Source: BMS3BBIN04 sp964552465 (GTDB lineage: Bacteria; Electryoneota; Electryoneia; Electryoneales; Electryoneaceae). Taken from it: a DNA stretch of 64,000 bases. Location: the NCBI GenBank assembly GCA_964552465.1, contig CAZKGR010000010.1, positions 1 to 64,000 of the forward strand. The letters run 5' to 3'. How positions within the stretch are numbered: the stretch's first letter is position 1; each line of letters opens with the position of its first letter. The notes below the pieces were generated by a model. The model saw nothing but the letters and a program-made list of their open reading frames with translations, made no database searches and was not told the origin of the DNA. This document shows, piece after piece, positions 27,056 to 34,329 of this stretch. A program made the position numbers and the translations under genes.

Positions 27056-28447
27056 TTACTCTTCAAGCTTGCGGCGTATCTCATCTTCATCACCGCCTGC
27101 TTCCAATGATCTTTGCCAGACCTCATGAGCGAGTTTATCTAATCCAAGCGCGGCGTAAACATCGCCGAGGTGATCGAGGATTTCGTAATGATATGGAGAA
27201 AACTCAAGTGCCCGTTCAAGGTAGATACGAGCCTGTTCATAATCCTGCATGTGGTAAAGGATCCAGCCCTTTGTATCCAGGAAACTTGCATTCTGCGGGT
27301 CCATGGAAAGCGCGTCTTCCGACAGCTCAAGTGCCCGTTCAAGGTCTTTACCCTGATCTGCCAGCAGATAGGCGAAGTTATTTAGTATCTGCGGGTCACC
27401 GGGTGATAGTTTCAGCGCATCTTCATACAGGGATTCAGCGCTGGACCATTTTTCCAGATCGTGGTACAAGAAGCCCAGATTCAGGTAGTGTTCTGAATTC
27501 GCAGGTTCGATATCAATGGCACGTTTCAGTGCGGATTCAGCTCTATCATGTTCATCTTCCATCATGAACACAGATGCTGCCAGACCATGTAGTGGTGCAC
27601 TGATCGGGTTGTAGCTCATGGCGCTGTCACACAAAGATTTGGCATGATCATTGTTGCCACGGACGACTTCGAGTCGTATCCACAGATCCCAATAGCGTGG
27701 TTCAACAGGTCGCATTGTCGCTGCGGCCGCAATGGATTCCACTGCACGTGTGGTGTCGCCCATATCCAGAAATAAACCGCCGATGAAGAACGGGATTCTA
27801 TCCTCGTCCGGACGATATTCTTGCAATTCTCGATATACTTCGACAGCTTCCTCGAAACGTTCGAGTGAACTTAGCATTGTTACTTTGTGCATCAGGATAG
27901 ATTCTCTATCCACATCCTCGTCTTCCAGAACCAATTCGTAGACTTCCAGCGCTTCCTCAACTCGGCCGGTACGTTCGAGCGCTGATGCCAGGTTCTGCTG
28001 TGCACTGGAATTGTTCGGTTGTATCGCGCTCAACATTCCAAATGTGGCGATAGCGTCATCAAACTTCTGCATTTGGAGCTGCATCTCTCCCAAGTGGGTG
28101 AATAGCGATGCATCACCTGATGCGCGAGTCCCCTTTTCCAGGATCAGTAGTGCGTTTTCGTATTCGGTGAGCTTGGTGTACATCTGTGCGGCAGCGTGGT
28201 ACAGTTCTGTCCGAGTGCTGTCACGTTGAATGCCCCGGTTGTATTCGTGCAAGGCAAGCATGTACTCGCCCTGCGCTTCGTATACCGCGCCGGCAATAGC
28301 ATGGTCGAGAACCGCCGGGGCTGGAGGTTCCTGCTCATCAGTAAGGTTTGGATCAGGTGCATCCGTTGTAAGCAACTCACCCGTACCAGCACAACCGGTA
28401 AGCAGAACAATGGATAACAGGATTGAGAATAGCAGGCGATCAGTCAA
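27056..28447 (-). CDS. TPR-repeat lipoprotein
   Basis: 463 residues from the TTG at 28447, which gives a compact lipoprotein signal (TDRLLFSILLSIVLLTGC, cysteine at 19) and an 8-nt overlap with rseP; an earlier TTG at 28480 would add 11 residues. About ten tetratricopeptide repeats fill residues 45-455 (for example AGAVYEAQGEYMLALHEYNR, LNLGFLYHDLEKWSSAESLY, LDTKGWILYHMQDYEQARIY). TPR arrays hold protein complexes, and PilF-like and BamD-like lipoproteins share this plan. The DNA contains a 20-nt exact repeat (27202-27221, 27323-27342) from two near-identical repeats. Partner unknown. Confidence 0.87.
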   Translation of the reverse strand: MTDRLLFSILLSIVLLTGCAGTGELLTTDAPDPNLTDEQEPPAPAVLDHAIAGAVYEAQGEYMLALHEYNRGIQRDSTRTELYHAAAQMYTKLTEYENALLILEKGTRASGDASLFTHLGEMQLQMQKFDDAIATFGMLSAIQPNNSSAQQNLASALERTGRVEEALEVYELVLEDEDVDRESILMHKVTMLSSLERFEEAVEVYRELQEYRPDEDRIPFFIGGLFLDMGDTTRAVESIAAAATMRPVEPRYWDLWIRLEVVRGNNDHAKSLCDSAMSYNPISAPLHGLAASVFMMEDEHDRAESALKRAIDIEPANSEHYLNLGFLYHDLEKWSSAESLYEDALKLSPGDPQILNNFAYLLADQGKDLERALELSEDALSMDPQNASFLDTKGWILYHMQDYEQARIYLERALEFSPYHYEILDHLGDVYAALGLDKLAHEVWQRSLEAGGDEDEIRRKLEE

Positions 28448-29504
28448 TGAAAAACCGGAATATGTCGTGGTAAGTGACAACTAACACCAGGCCAAGTAAC
28501 AAAACCATGCCCACATTTTGTAGAACGATCTTCACCCGTGAGGATATGGTTCTCCTGGTGACACCTTCGATTATGATGTATACAAGATGACCCCCATCCA
28601 GAACTGGAAATGGGAGAATGTTCAGAAGCCCGATACTGATGCTGATCAGGGCGATGAAACCGATGAATGTTTCCCAACCAGCACGGGCTGTTTCACCACT
28701 CAAATAGACGATTCCGGCTGGTCCAGTCAGGTCCTTGACTGAAGCCTGACCATTAAACAGCATCTGTATTGAACGCAGGCTCAGACCGAGGACGCTTCCA
28801 GTCATGTCTGCACCCAGAACAATTCCGCGGCTGAAACTGACAGGCTCTCGTGTGAAAGAAGGTCCGACACCAACCATTCCGACTTCACGCGCACCGTCGT
28901 CATCCATTATCATCTGGGACTTGGTTGTCATGGTCGCGTTGAGCGTGTCCCCTTCGCTCAACCAGACGATCTGAACGTCCTGGTCTGGCTTGCTGTGCAC
29001 CGCGATGCGGAAATCGTCCCACGTTTTCACTGAAGAACCATCAACGCTGAGAATTGTTGAGCCGGGAAGGATCCCAGCTTCTTCAGCAGGATAGCCCTGT
29101 GAGACGTTTCCAATTAAAGCGTCATTAACGAGTACAGGTTCTCCGTGCACCCAGGCGATGGAAGTGTAAATGATGAAACCAAGCAAGAAGTTCATCAACA
29201 CGCCGGCAGTTATGACGAACGCTTTCTGCCACATGTTTTTCGACTGGAATTCCCAAGGTTCGCCCTTGAGCTCATCACCGCCGAATTCATCAACCATGCC
29301 TGAGATCTTGACGTATCCGCCCAATGGGAGGTAACCGATCCTGTATTCAGTCTCACCACGTTTTATTCCAAACATCTTAATAAATCCGAGTGAGAAAGCC
29401 TCAACCCGCATTCCAGTGGATTTCGCAGCGAAAAAGTGTCCCGCCTCATGCACAAAGACGACGACACCAAGAACAACGACGAACGATACAAACGTGAGCA
29501 GCAT
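28440..29504 (-). CDS. rseP: Site-2 intramembrane zinc metalloprotease RseP
   Basis: 354 residues. The zinc site HEAGH is at 19-23 in the first helix, a PDZ domain lies at about 120-200 (GYPAEEAGILPGSTILSVDG) and the third ligand motif NILPFPVLDGGH is near 298-309. There are four membrane helices. RseP cleaves anti-sigma factors and signal peptides within the inner membrane. The length is shorter than the two-PDZ E. coli enzyme (about 450), so only one PDZ is present. An anti-sigma factor is encoded at 56421-56957 in this window and is a possible substrate, by inference only. It appears to be the first gene of the 13-gene run. Confidence 0.94.
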   Translation of the reverse strand: MLLTFVSFVVVLGVVVFVHEAGHFFAAKSTGMRVEAFSLGFIKMFGIKRGETEYRIGYLPLGGYVKISGMVDEFGGDELKGEPWEFQSKNMWQKAFVITAGVLMNFLLGFIIYTSIAWVHGEPVLVNDALIGNVSQGYPAEEAGILPGSTILSVDGSSVKTWDDFRIAVHSKPDQDVQIVWLSEGDTLNATMTTKSQMIMDDDGAREVGMVGVGPSFTREPVSFSRGIVLGADMTGSVLGLSLRSIQMLFNGQASVKDLTGPAGIVYLSGETARAGWETFIGFIALISISIGLLNILPFPVLDGGHLVYIIIEGVTRRTISSRVKIVLQNVGMVLLLGLVLVVTYHDIFRFFID

Positions 29505-29570
29505 GTTGGGTTCCGTAGCAACAAATGATCAAGCGACTATAATCACAATAACGCAAAAGATAACATAACT

Positions 29571-29600
29571 CAGGCCGATTCGCTCGCACGAACCGGCCTG
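29571..29600 (-). terminator. Possible terminator after the outer-membrane protein gene
   Basis: CAGGCCG and CGGCCTG are perfect 7-bp arms with a 16-nt loop, 54 nt after the stop of the minus-strand gene at 29654. The following minus-strand sequence (AGTTATGTTATCTTTTG) is only moderately T-rich. It sits in the 149-nt gap that must also hold the rseP promoter. Confidence 0.35.
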
Positions 29601-29653
29601 TGGATGGAGCAAACTAACAAGCTCACTGTTCACACAGTGTATAGTTCCTGTGG

Positions 29654-30331
29654 TCAGCCTCCGAATCCAACTCCAGCAGAAATCGTCATCCACCTGCCAA
29701 GATTTGGTTCATCTACACCCGGAAGCATATAGTACTTTGCCATAACCCTAAAATAGAGGGGAATTGCCGGAGGTGACACCTTCACACCTGCGGCGAGGTG
29801 AAGTCCGAACTTGGTTACAATATCATCAATGAAATCAGTTGGCGACACCGGTTCAGTCGCCGAACTTATATTATCCCTGATCAAGTCTTCTGACCAGATT
29901 GGCGCCTGAAGCATTAGGGTAGGACCTGCTCCGACAAAGATGTCCAGCACGCTTGCAGTCGAAGGTACGCCGAGTATGTCAACCGCCACTGTCGCGTCAA
30001 GTCCGACACGCAAATAGCCGATTTCCTCATCGACAGATTCAAAACCGGGAACATCTGTCCAATAGCCTGCTCTGTACTTGGCAAAAGCGCCTTCCAGACT
30101 GAACAGCAGGTCGACAATCGGTAGCATGCCGAAGGAGAAATCAATCCCACCTCCAACAGGATTGCCCGATTCTTCGCGACCTAGAGTTGCGGTGTAGGTT
30201 TCCCCCTCAAAACCAAAGGTTCTGTGGTCGGAATCGATTTTCTTCATGTCGTAATTCACATGAATGCCGATTCCTGCAAAACTCGGCACCGTAATCATGC
30301 ACATCAACAGAACCGCGAGCAATTTCTTCAT
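29654..30331 (-). CDS. Predicted outer-membrane beta-barrel protein of unknown function
   Basis: 225 residues. A signal peptide (MKKLLAVLLMCMITVPSFA) precedes strand-rich sequence with alternating hydrophobic residues (GIGIHVNYDMKK, VGGGIDFSFGMLPIVDLLFS, LHLAAGVKVSPPAIPLYFRV) ending WMTISAGVGFGG. This is the plan of small OmpA/OmpW-like barrels, but no named family is recognised. The ATG at 30331 has a strong GAGGAGAGGGAC leader; a start 5 codons earlier is less likely. It stands alone, between the lpxA terminator and rseP. Confidence 0.75.
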   Translation of the reverse strand: MKKLLAVLLMCMITVPSFAGIGIHVNYDMKKIDSDHRTFGFEGETYTATLGREESGNPVGGGIDFSFGMLPIVDLLFSLEGAFAKYRAGYWTDVPGFESVDEEIGYLRVGLDATVAVDILGVPSTASVLDIFVGAGPTLMLQAPIWSEDLIRDNISSATEPVSPTDFIDDIVTKFGLHLAAGVKVSPPAIPLYFRVMAKYYMLPGVDEPNLGRWMTISAGVGFGG

Positions 30332-30483
30332 CGTCCCTCTCCTCAATTTCCGTTCTGAAACAAGAATTATCAGTAATCCAAGTCAACGTCTTCGTTTGCC
30401 GAAATCTGCGTCAAATATAGCTTGAATGCTAATACCAATTAGCGGCAAAAACTTCTTGTTTGACAGATTTAGAAATCGGAAAT

Positions 30484-30507
30484 GAAAAACCGGACCTCGG
30501 GGTCCGG
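30484..30507 (-). terminator. Rho-independent terminator of the lpxA run
   Basis: A perfect 7-bp GC-rich stem, CCGGACC-TCGG-GGTCCGG (30490-30507), is followed on the minus strand by TTTTTC. It lies 36 nt after the lpxA stop and closes the uppS-to-lpxA transcript. Confidence 0.8.
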
Positions 30508-30543
30508 CTGAAATGTATCTGCATGATTCTGAAGAACATCCAG

Positions 30544-31344
30544 TTAGAAATCTGAAGCCTTTTTCGCACGTCCAACAATACCGCGATCAGAATCGTTCTC
30601 TATGAAATTGACGATAGTTTGTATCTCGTCCGTCATCTCCATTTCGTCTTTGATCTGGGTGATTGCCTGAGTGACGTTCAATTTGCTGCGATAGATAATG
30701 CGATAGGCATGCTTGATCGAATTGATCGTAGCATTGCTGAATCCACGACGACGCAGTCCGACCGAATTTACGCCACGATAATCGATTGGTTCACCCGCCA
30801 CTAACGCATAAGGTGGCACGTCCTGCGGCACCCTCCATCCACCACCGATGAACGAATGCTGACCAAGCCGAACGAACTGATGAATCGGGACCATCCCACC
30901 AATGATCACCCAGTCTTCGATGGTAACATGTCCCGCCATATTGACTGAATTTGCCATAATAACCCGATTACCCAGATGGCAATCGTGCGCAACATGTGTG
31001 TATGCCATCAACAGGCAGTCTTCGCCGACTGACGATGAACCTGACTCATGTGTTCCACGGTTCAGGGTGGCATATTCACGAATCACTGTCCTGTCACCGA
31101 CATCCATCGTCGTCTCTTCACCCTCAAATTTCAAGTCTTGCGGATTTGAACCGATGACTGCGCCAGTAAATACGCGAACGTCTTTTCCAAGTCGTGCCCA
31201 TTGTGTAATGTGAGCGTGCGCAGCGATCTGGCAACCATCACCCACAACCGCTCCATCCTCAACGACAGCAAAAGGTCCTACAGTAACATTTTCGCCGATC
31301 TGGGCGTTTTCTCCGACCGCAGCTTGCGGATGAATCTGGCTCAT
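30544..31344 (-). CDS. lpxA: UDP-N-acetylglucosamine acyltransferase
   Basis: 266 residues. The left-handed beta-helix hexapeptide repeats cover residues 1-190 (IGENVTVGPFAVVEDGAVVG), with the catalytic histidine in AYTHVAHDCHLGN. The helical C-terminal tail starts with YRGVNSVGLRRRGF. It adds the first 3-hydroxyacyl chain to UDP-GlcNAc in lipid A synthesis. The ATG at 31344 overlaps the lpxC-fabZ stop as TGATG and has AAGGAG 8 nt upstream; the GTG one codon earlier is discarded. Last gene of the outer-membrane run. Confidence 0.96.
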   Translation of the reverse strand: MSQIHPQAAVGENAQIGENVTVGPFAVVEDGAVVGDGCQIAAHAHITQWARLGKDVRVFTGAVIGSNPQDLKFEGEETTMDVGDRTVIREYATLNRGTHESGSSSVGEDCLLMAYTHVAHDCHLGNRVIMANSVNMAGHVTIEDWVIIGGMVPIHQFVRLGQHSFIGGGWRVPQDVPPYALVAGEPIDYRGVNSVGLRRRGFSNATINSIKHAYRIIYRSKLNVTQAITQIKDEMEMTDEIQTIVNFIENDSDRGIVGRAKKASDF

Positions 31345-32741
31345 CACTCACGCTCCTTGACCACAGCCTGCATCTCAGCTTGCGCGGCCAGTTCATCGTC
31401 CACAAAGGCTTGCCCCTGCATTTTGCAAATACCACGGCGCATATACAGAAGTTCGACGCGGAAATACAGCGTATCTCCCGGTACCACCATGCGTCGGAAT
31501 TTTACATTATCCAGCTTTGTAAAATAGACCAGGCTTTCTTCCGGGTTGTCGACTTCGTTAAGCAGCAACACGCCGCCTACCTGCCCCATCGCTTCCGTGA
31601 TCAGCACCCCGGGCATGATTGGACGTCCTGGGAAATGTCCCTGGAAAAATGGTTCGTTGATCGTGACGTTCTTAATTCCCGTGACCAGTTCGCCTGGAAC
31701 GAGTTCGAGAATCCGATCAACCAACAGAAATGGGTAACGGTGTGGCAATAAGCGTTGAATAGCTTCTACATCGAAGACGTATGATGTTGTCTGTGTACGC
31801 TGATACTTCTTAGTCAATTTCCGCTGCTGATAAATCTTCCGCATCTTGCGGACCATCTCGACGTGCGATTCGTGGCCAGCGCGAGCAGCCATCACGTGCC
31901 CGCGAATCGGTAGCCCGAGCAGCGCAAAGTCGCCGATCAGATCAACCACTTTATGGCGAACAGGTTCGTTGTAGAATCGTAGTTCGCGATCGTCCAGAAT
32001 GCCGCTGTCACCGAATTTCATCGGACGGTCAACATTGAACACTTTCTTGAGTCTGTTCAGCTCTTTTTCATCCAAATCCCTGTCAGCGATCACAAGACCA
32101 GTTTCAAGGGATGCTCCCTTGATCAGATTGTGTTCCTTCAGCATTTCGATTTCGCTCAAAAAGGCGAATGTGCGCGCTTCAGAAAACTCGCTGGTGTATT
32201 CATCCTGCAAGCTGTACATGGAGGTATACTGCGTTCCTAACGCTGGATTGCGGTAGTCAACCATGTACGTGATACGGAATTCGTCAGATGGAACGATGAC
32301 TAGGTCGATTCCCTTTTCTTCGTCGTGGAAGATCAGGGTTTTATTGATATCGAGATATTCTTTGGGAGCTTCCTGCTCGACAATGCCAGCTTCCAGAAGC
32401 GCATCGACAAACGGGCGAGAACTTCCGTCAATTACCGGCGGTTCAATATTATCGAGCGCAACAATGCAGTTGTCGATTTCGAGGCCGGCGATTGCTGATA
32501 GCACGTGTTCGACTGTATGGACCTTAACATCTCCCTGCGCGATTGTCGTACCGCGTGAGATGTCAACAACGTGGTCAATGTCTGCCTTGATACGTGGGCT
32601 GTCATCTATATCGGTGCGTTCAAACCAATATCCTGAACCAGCTGGAGCAGGCTTGAACGTCATGATGGTTTTTACACCAGTGTGCAGCCCGATACCTTCG
32701 AGCGTAACCTCTTTGGCAATCGTTCGTTGGTTCTTGAGCAA
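31344..32741 (-). CDS. lpxC/fabZ: Fused LpxC deacetylase - FabZ dehydratase
   Basis: 465 residues in two parts. Residues 1 to about 305 are LpxC, the zinc deacetylase of lipid A synthesis (HTVEHVLSAIAGL; RHKVVDLIGDFALLG; RAGHESHVEM). Residues 320-465 are FabZ, the 3-hydroxyacyl-ACP dehydratase (LLPHRYPFLLVDRI; catalytic His/Glu in GHFPGRPIMPGVLITEAMGQ). The fusion is typical of FCB-group bacteria and links lipid A and fatty acid supply. The start is TTG at 32741, decided by a strong GGAGGGG 5 nt upstream (32747-32753). It overlaps lpxA (TGATG) and follows lpxD by 24 nt. Confidence 0.96.
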   Translation of the reverse strand: MLKNQRTIAKEVTLEGIGLHTGVKTIMTFKPAPAGSGYWFERTDIDDSPRIKADIDHVVDISRGTTIAQGDVKVHTVEHVLSAIAGLEIDNCIVALDNIEPPVIDGSSRPFVDALLEAGIVEQEAPKEYLDINKTLIFHDEEKGIDLVIVPSDEFRITYMVDYRNPALGTQYTSMYSLQDEYTSEFSEARTFAFLSEIEMLKEHNLIKGASLETGLVIADRDLDEKELNRLKKVFNVDRPMKFGDSGILDDRELRFYNEPVRHKVVDLIGDFALLGLPIRGHVMAARAGHESHVEMVRKMRKIYQQRKLTKKYQRTQTTSYVFDVEAIQRLLPHRYPFLLVDRILELVPGELVTGIKNVTINEPFFQGHFPGRPIMPGVLITEAMGQVGGVLLLNEVDNPEESLVYFTKLDNVKFRRMVVPGDTLYFRVELLYMRRGICKMQGQAFVDDELAAQAEMQAVVKERE

Positions 32742-32765
32742 GGAATCCCCTCCGCGTTCAGAGCG

Positions 32766-33785
32766 CTAGTCGCTCTCGCCCTCGAGTTTTCGCAGACGCT
32801 TGAGCACATCCGGCAGCTTCTTCTTGATGGCAAGTGATCTTTGCCATTCTCGAATATCTGTGGCAGGCGTGCCCCCAATAGCTTTGTTGGGTCCGAGATC
32901 TTTCGCAATCCCAGACTGGGCAGCAACCATCACTCCATCACTTAGCTGAAGATGTCCTGCCACTCCAACCTGTCCGCCAAACATTGATCGAGCACCAATC
33001 TTCGTTGATCCTGCGATGCCAACTTGTGCAGCAAACACCGTGTTCTCACCAATCTCAACGTTATGTGCAATCTGGACGAGGTTATCCAGTTTCACTCCGC
33101 GTCTGACAACCGTCTTACCAAGTGTTGCCCTGTCAATGGTCGTATTTGCACCAATCTCAACATCGTCTTCAAGGATCACATTTCCGACTTGCGGAATCTT
33201 AGAGTAGCCTTCTTCACCAGGCGCAAATCCGAATCCGTCAGAACCAACAACAGCCCCGTCCTGAATGATCACCCGATTGCCAATAACGCACATTTCACGT
33301 ACAGACACTCGGCTATGGAACAGGCAGTCTTCTCCGATAGTGGTTCCACGCCCGATAAAGCACTGTGAGCGGAGAACAGTTCGGCGTCCGATAGTTGCTC
33401 CGGCTTCAACTACGCACATCGGACCGATAGTCACATCGTCGCCGATTACAGCATCTTTTGAAATTACAGCGCTATCATGAATTCCTGCTGCTGGCCGTTC
33501 AATTTCAGGATGAAAATGATTCAACGTCGCCAGGAACGCACGGTAGGGTTCCGAAGTGAGCAGATATGTACGTTTTCCCTCTTCCCCATCTGGGATATGA
33601 TCGAGGATAACGGCGCCGGCCTGTGTGGCAGCTAAGTGCTTGTAATAAGCCTTGTTGGCAATGAACGTGATTTCGTTGCTGCTCGCTTCTTCGATTTTAC
33701 TAACAGCGACGAGCTCGAGGGATTCATCTCCCACGAGCTCAGCATTCAACAACTTCGCCAGTTCATGCGCAGTAATCTGGTTCAT
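32766..33785 (-). CDS. lpxD: UDP-3-O-acylglucosamine N-acyltransferase
   Basis: 339 residues. The N-terminal uridine-binding domain (ITAHELAKLLNAELVGDESL) is followed by a hexapeptide beta-helix (about 105-320) with QDGAVVGSDGFGFAPGEEGY, then IAHNVEIGENTVFAAQVGIAG containing the catalytic histidine. It adds the second hydroxyacyl chain in lipid A synthesis. The start overlaps the skp stop as ATGA. The short C-terminal helix (IKKKLPDVLKRLRKLEGE) is usual for the family. Confidence 0.96.
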   Translation of the reverse strand: MNQITAHELAKLLNAELVGDESLELVAVSKIEEASSNEITFIANKAYYKHLAATQAGAVILDHIPDGEEGKRTYLLTSEPYRAFLATLNHFHPEIERPAAGIHDSAVISKDAVIGDDVTIGPMCVVEAGATIGRRTVLRSQCFIGRGTTIGEDCLFHSRVSVREMCVIGNRVIIQDGAVVGSDGFGFAPGEEGYSKIPQVGNVILEDDVEIGANTTIDRATLGKTVVRRGVKLDNLVQIAHNVEIGENTVFAAQVGIAGSTKIGARSMFGGQVGVAGHLQLSDGVMVAAQSGIAKDLGPNKAIGGTPATDIREWQRSLAIKKKLPDVLKRLRKLEGESD

Positions 33786-34306
33786 TCTACCTTCTGCAGC
33801 TCGTCCAGGACCAACTGGGTGATGTCTAGTTCTGGATCTGCATAGGCAATTGCGGTCCCGACAGCATCGAGGATGATGTCGTAGCCATCTTCCTGCGCGA
33901 TTTTATCGATAACCCGCTGGATCTTATCGTTTATCGGGGCAAATAGCTCCTGGTTGCGTTGCATCGCCCGGCGTTCGATATTTGCCTGGAATTCACGGTA
34001 CTCAAGCATCTTCCTTTGGAAGTTCTGCTCAACTTCAGCTTTTTTCTCTTCGCTGTAGAACATGGACCCATCAGTAAGTTCAGCGTCCAATGCCTGTAGT
34101 TGATCCTCCATTTCCATTGCCTGACGCTGCCACTCGGTGATTTCTTCTTCGAGTATCTGCTGCGCATCTTGAGCTTCAGGATACTCAGTCAGAATCCGGT
34201 CGGAAATGATGATGCCAACTTTGGCATCTTTTGCGGAGACCGTAGCTGAGAAACCCATCAGTACGATCAGGATCATGGCCAATGGCGCGATCCACTTGTT
34301 CATCAT
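33782..34306 (-). CDS. skp: OmpH/Skp-family periplasmic chaperone
   Basis: 174 residues. The signal peptide (APLAMILIVLMGFSATVSA) is followed by the short Skp strand region (KVGIIISDRILTEYPEAQDA), long charged helices forming the tentacle coiled coil (50-125), and a C-terminal strand-helix return (YDIILDAVGTAIAYADPELD). Skp holds unfolded outer-membrane proteins for BamA. Two consecutive ATG codons (34306 and 34303) follow TTGAGG; the open frame further upstream runs into bamA and is rejected. It lies between bamA and lpxD, the classical order. Confidence 0.92.
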   Translation of the reverse strand: MMNKWIAPLAMILIVLMGFSATVSAKDAKVGIIISDRILTEYPEAQDAQQILEEEITEWQRQAMEMEDQLQALDAELTDGSMFYSEEKKAEVEQNFQRKMLEYREFQANIERRAMQRNQELFAPINDKIQRVIDKIAQEDGYDIILDAVGTAIAYADPELDITQLVLDELQKVE

Positions 34307-34329
34307 GAACCTCAAGTTAAAAGCCTTGC

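Noticed and set aside
27202..27342. Repeated 20-nt sequence as a mobile or regulatory repeat
   Set aside because: The two copies lie in equivalent positions of neighbouring TPR units and are explained by internal duplication in the protein.
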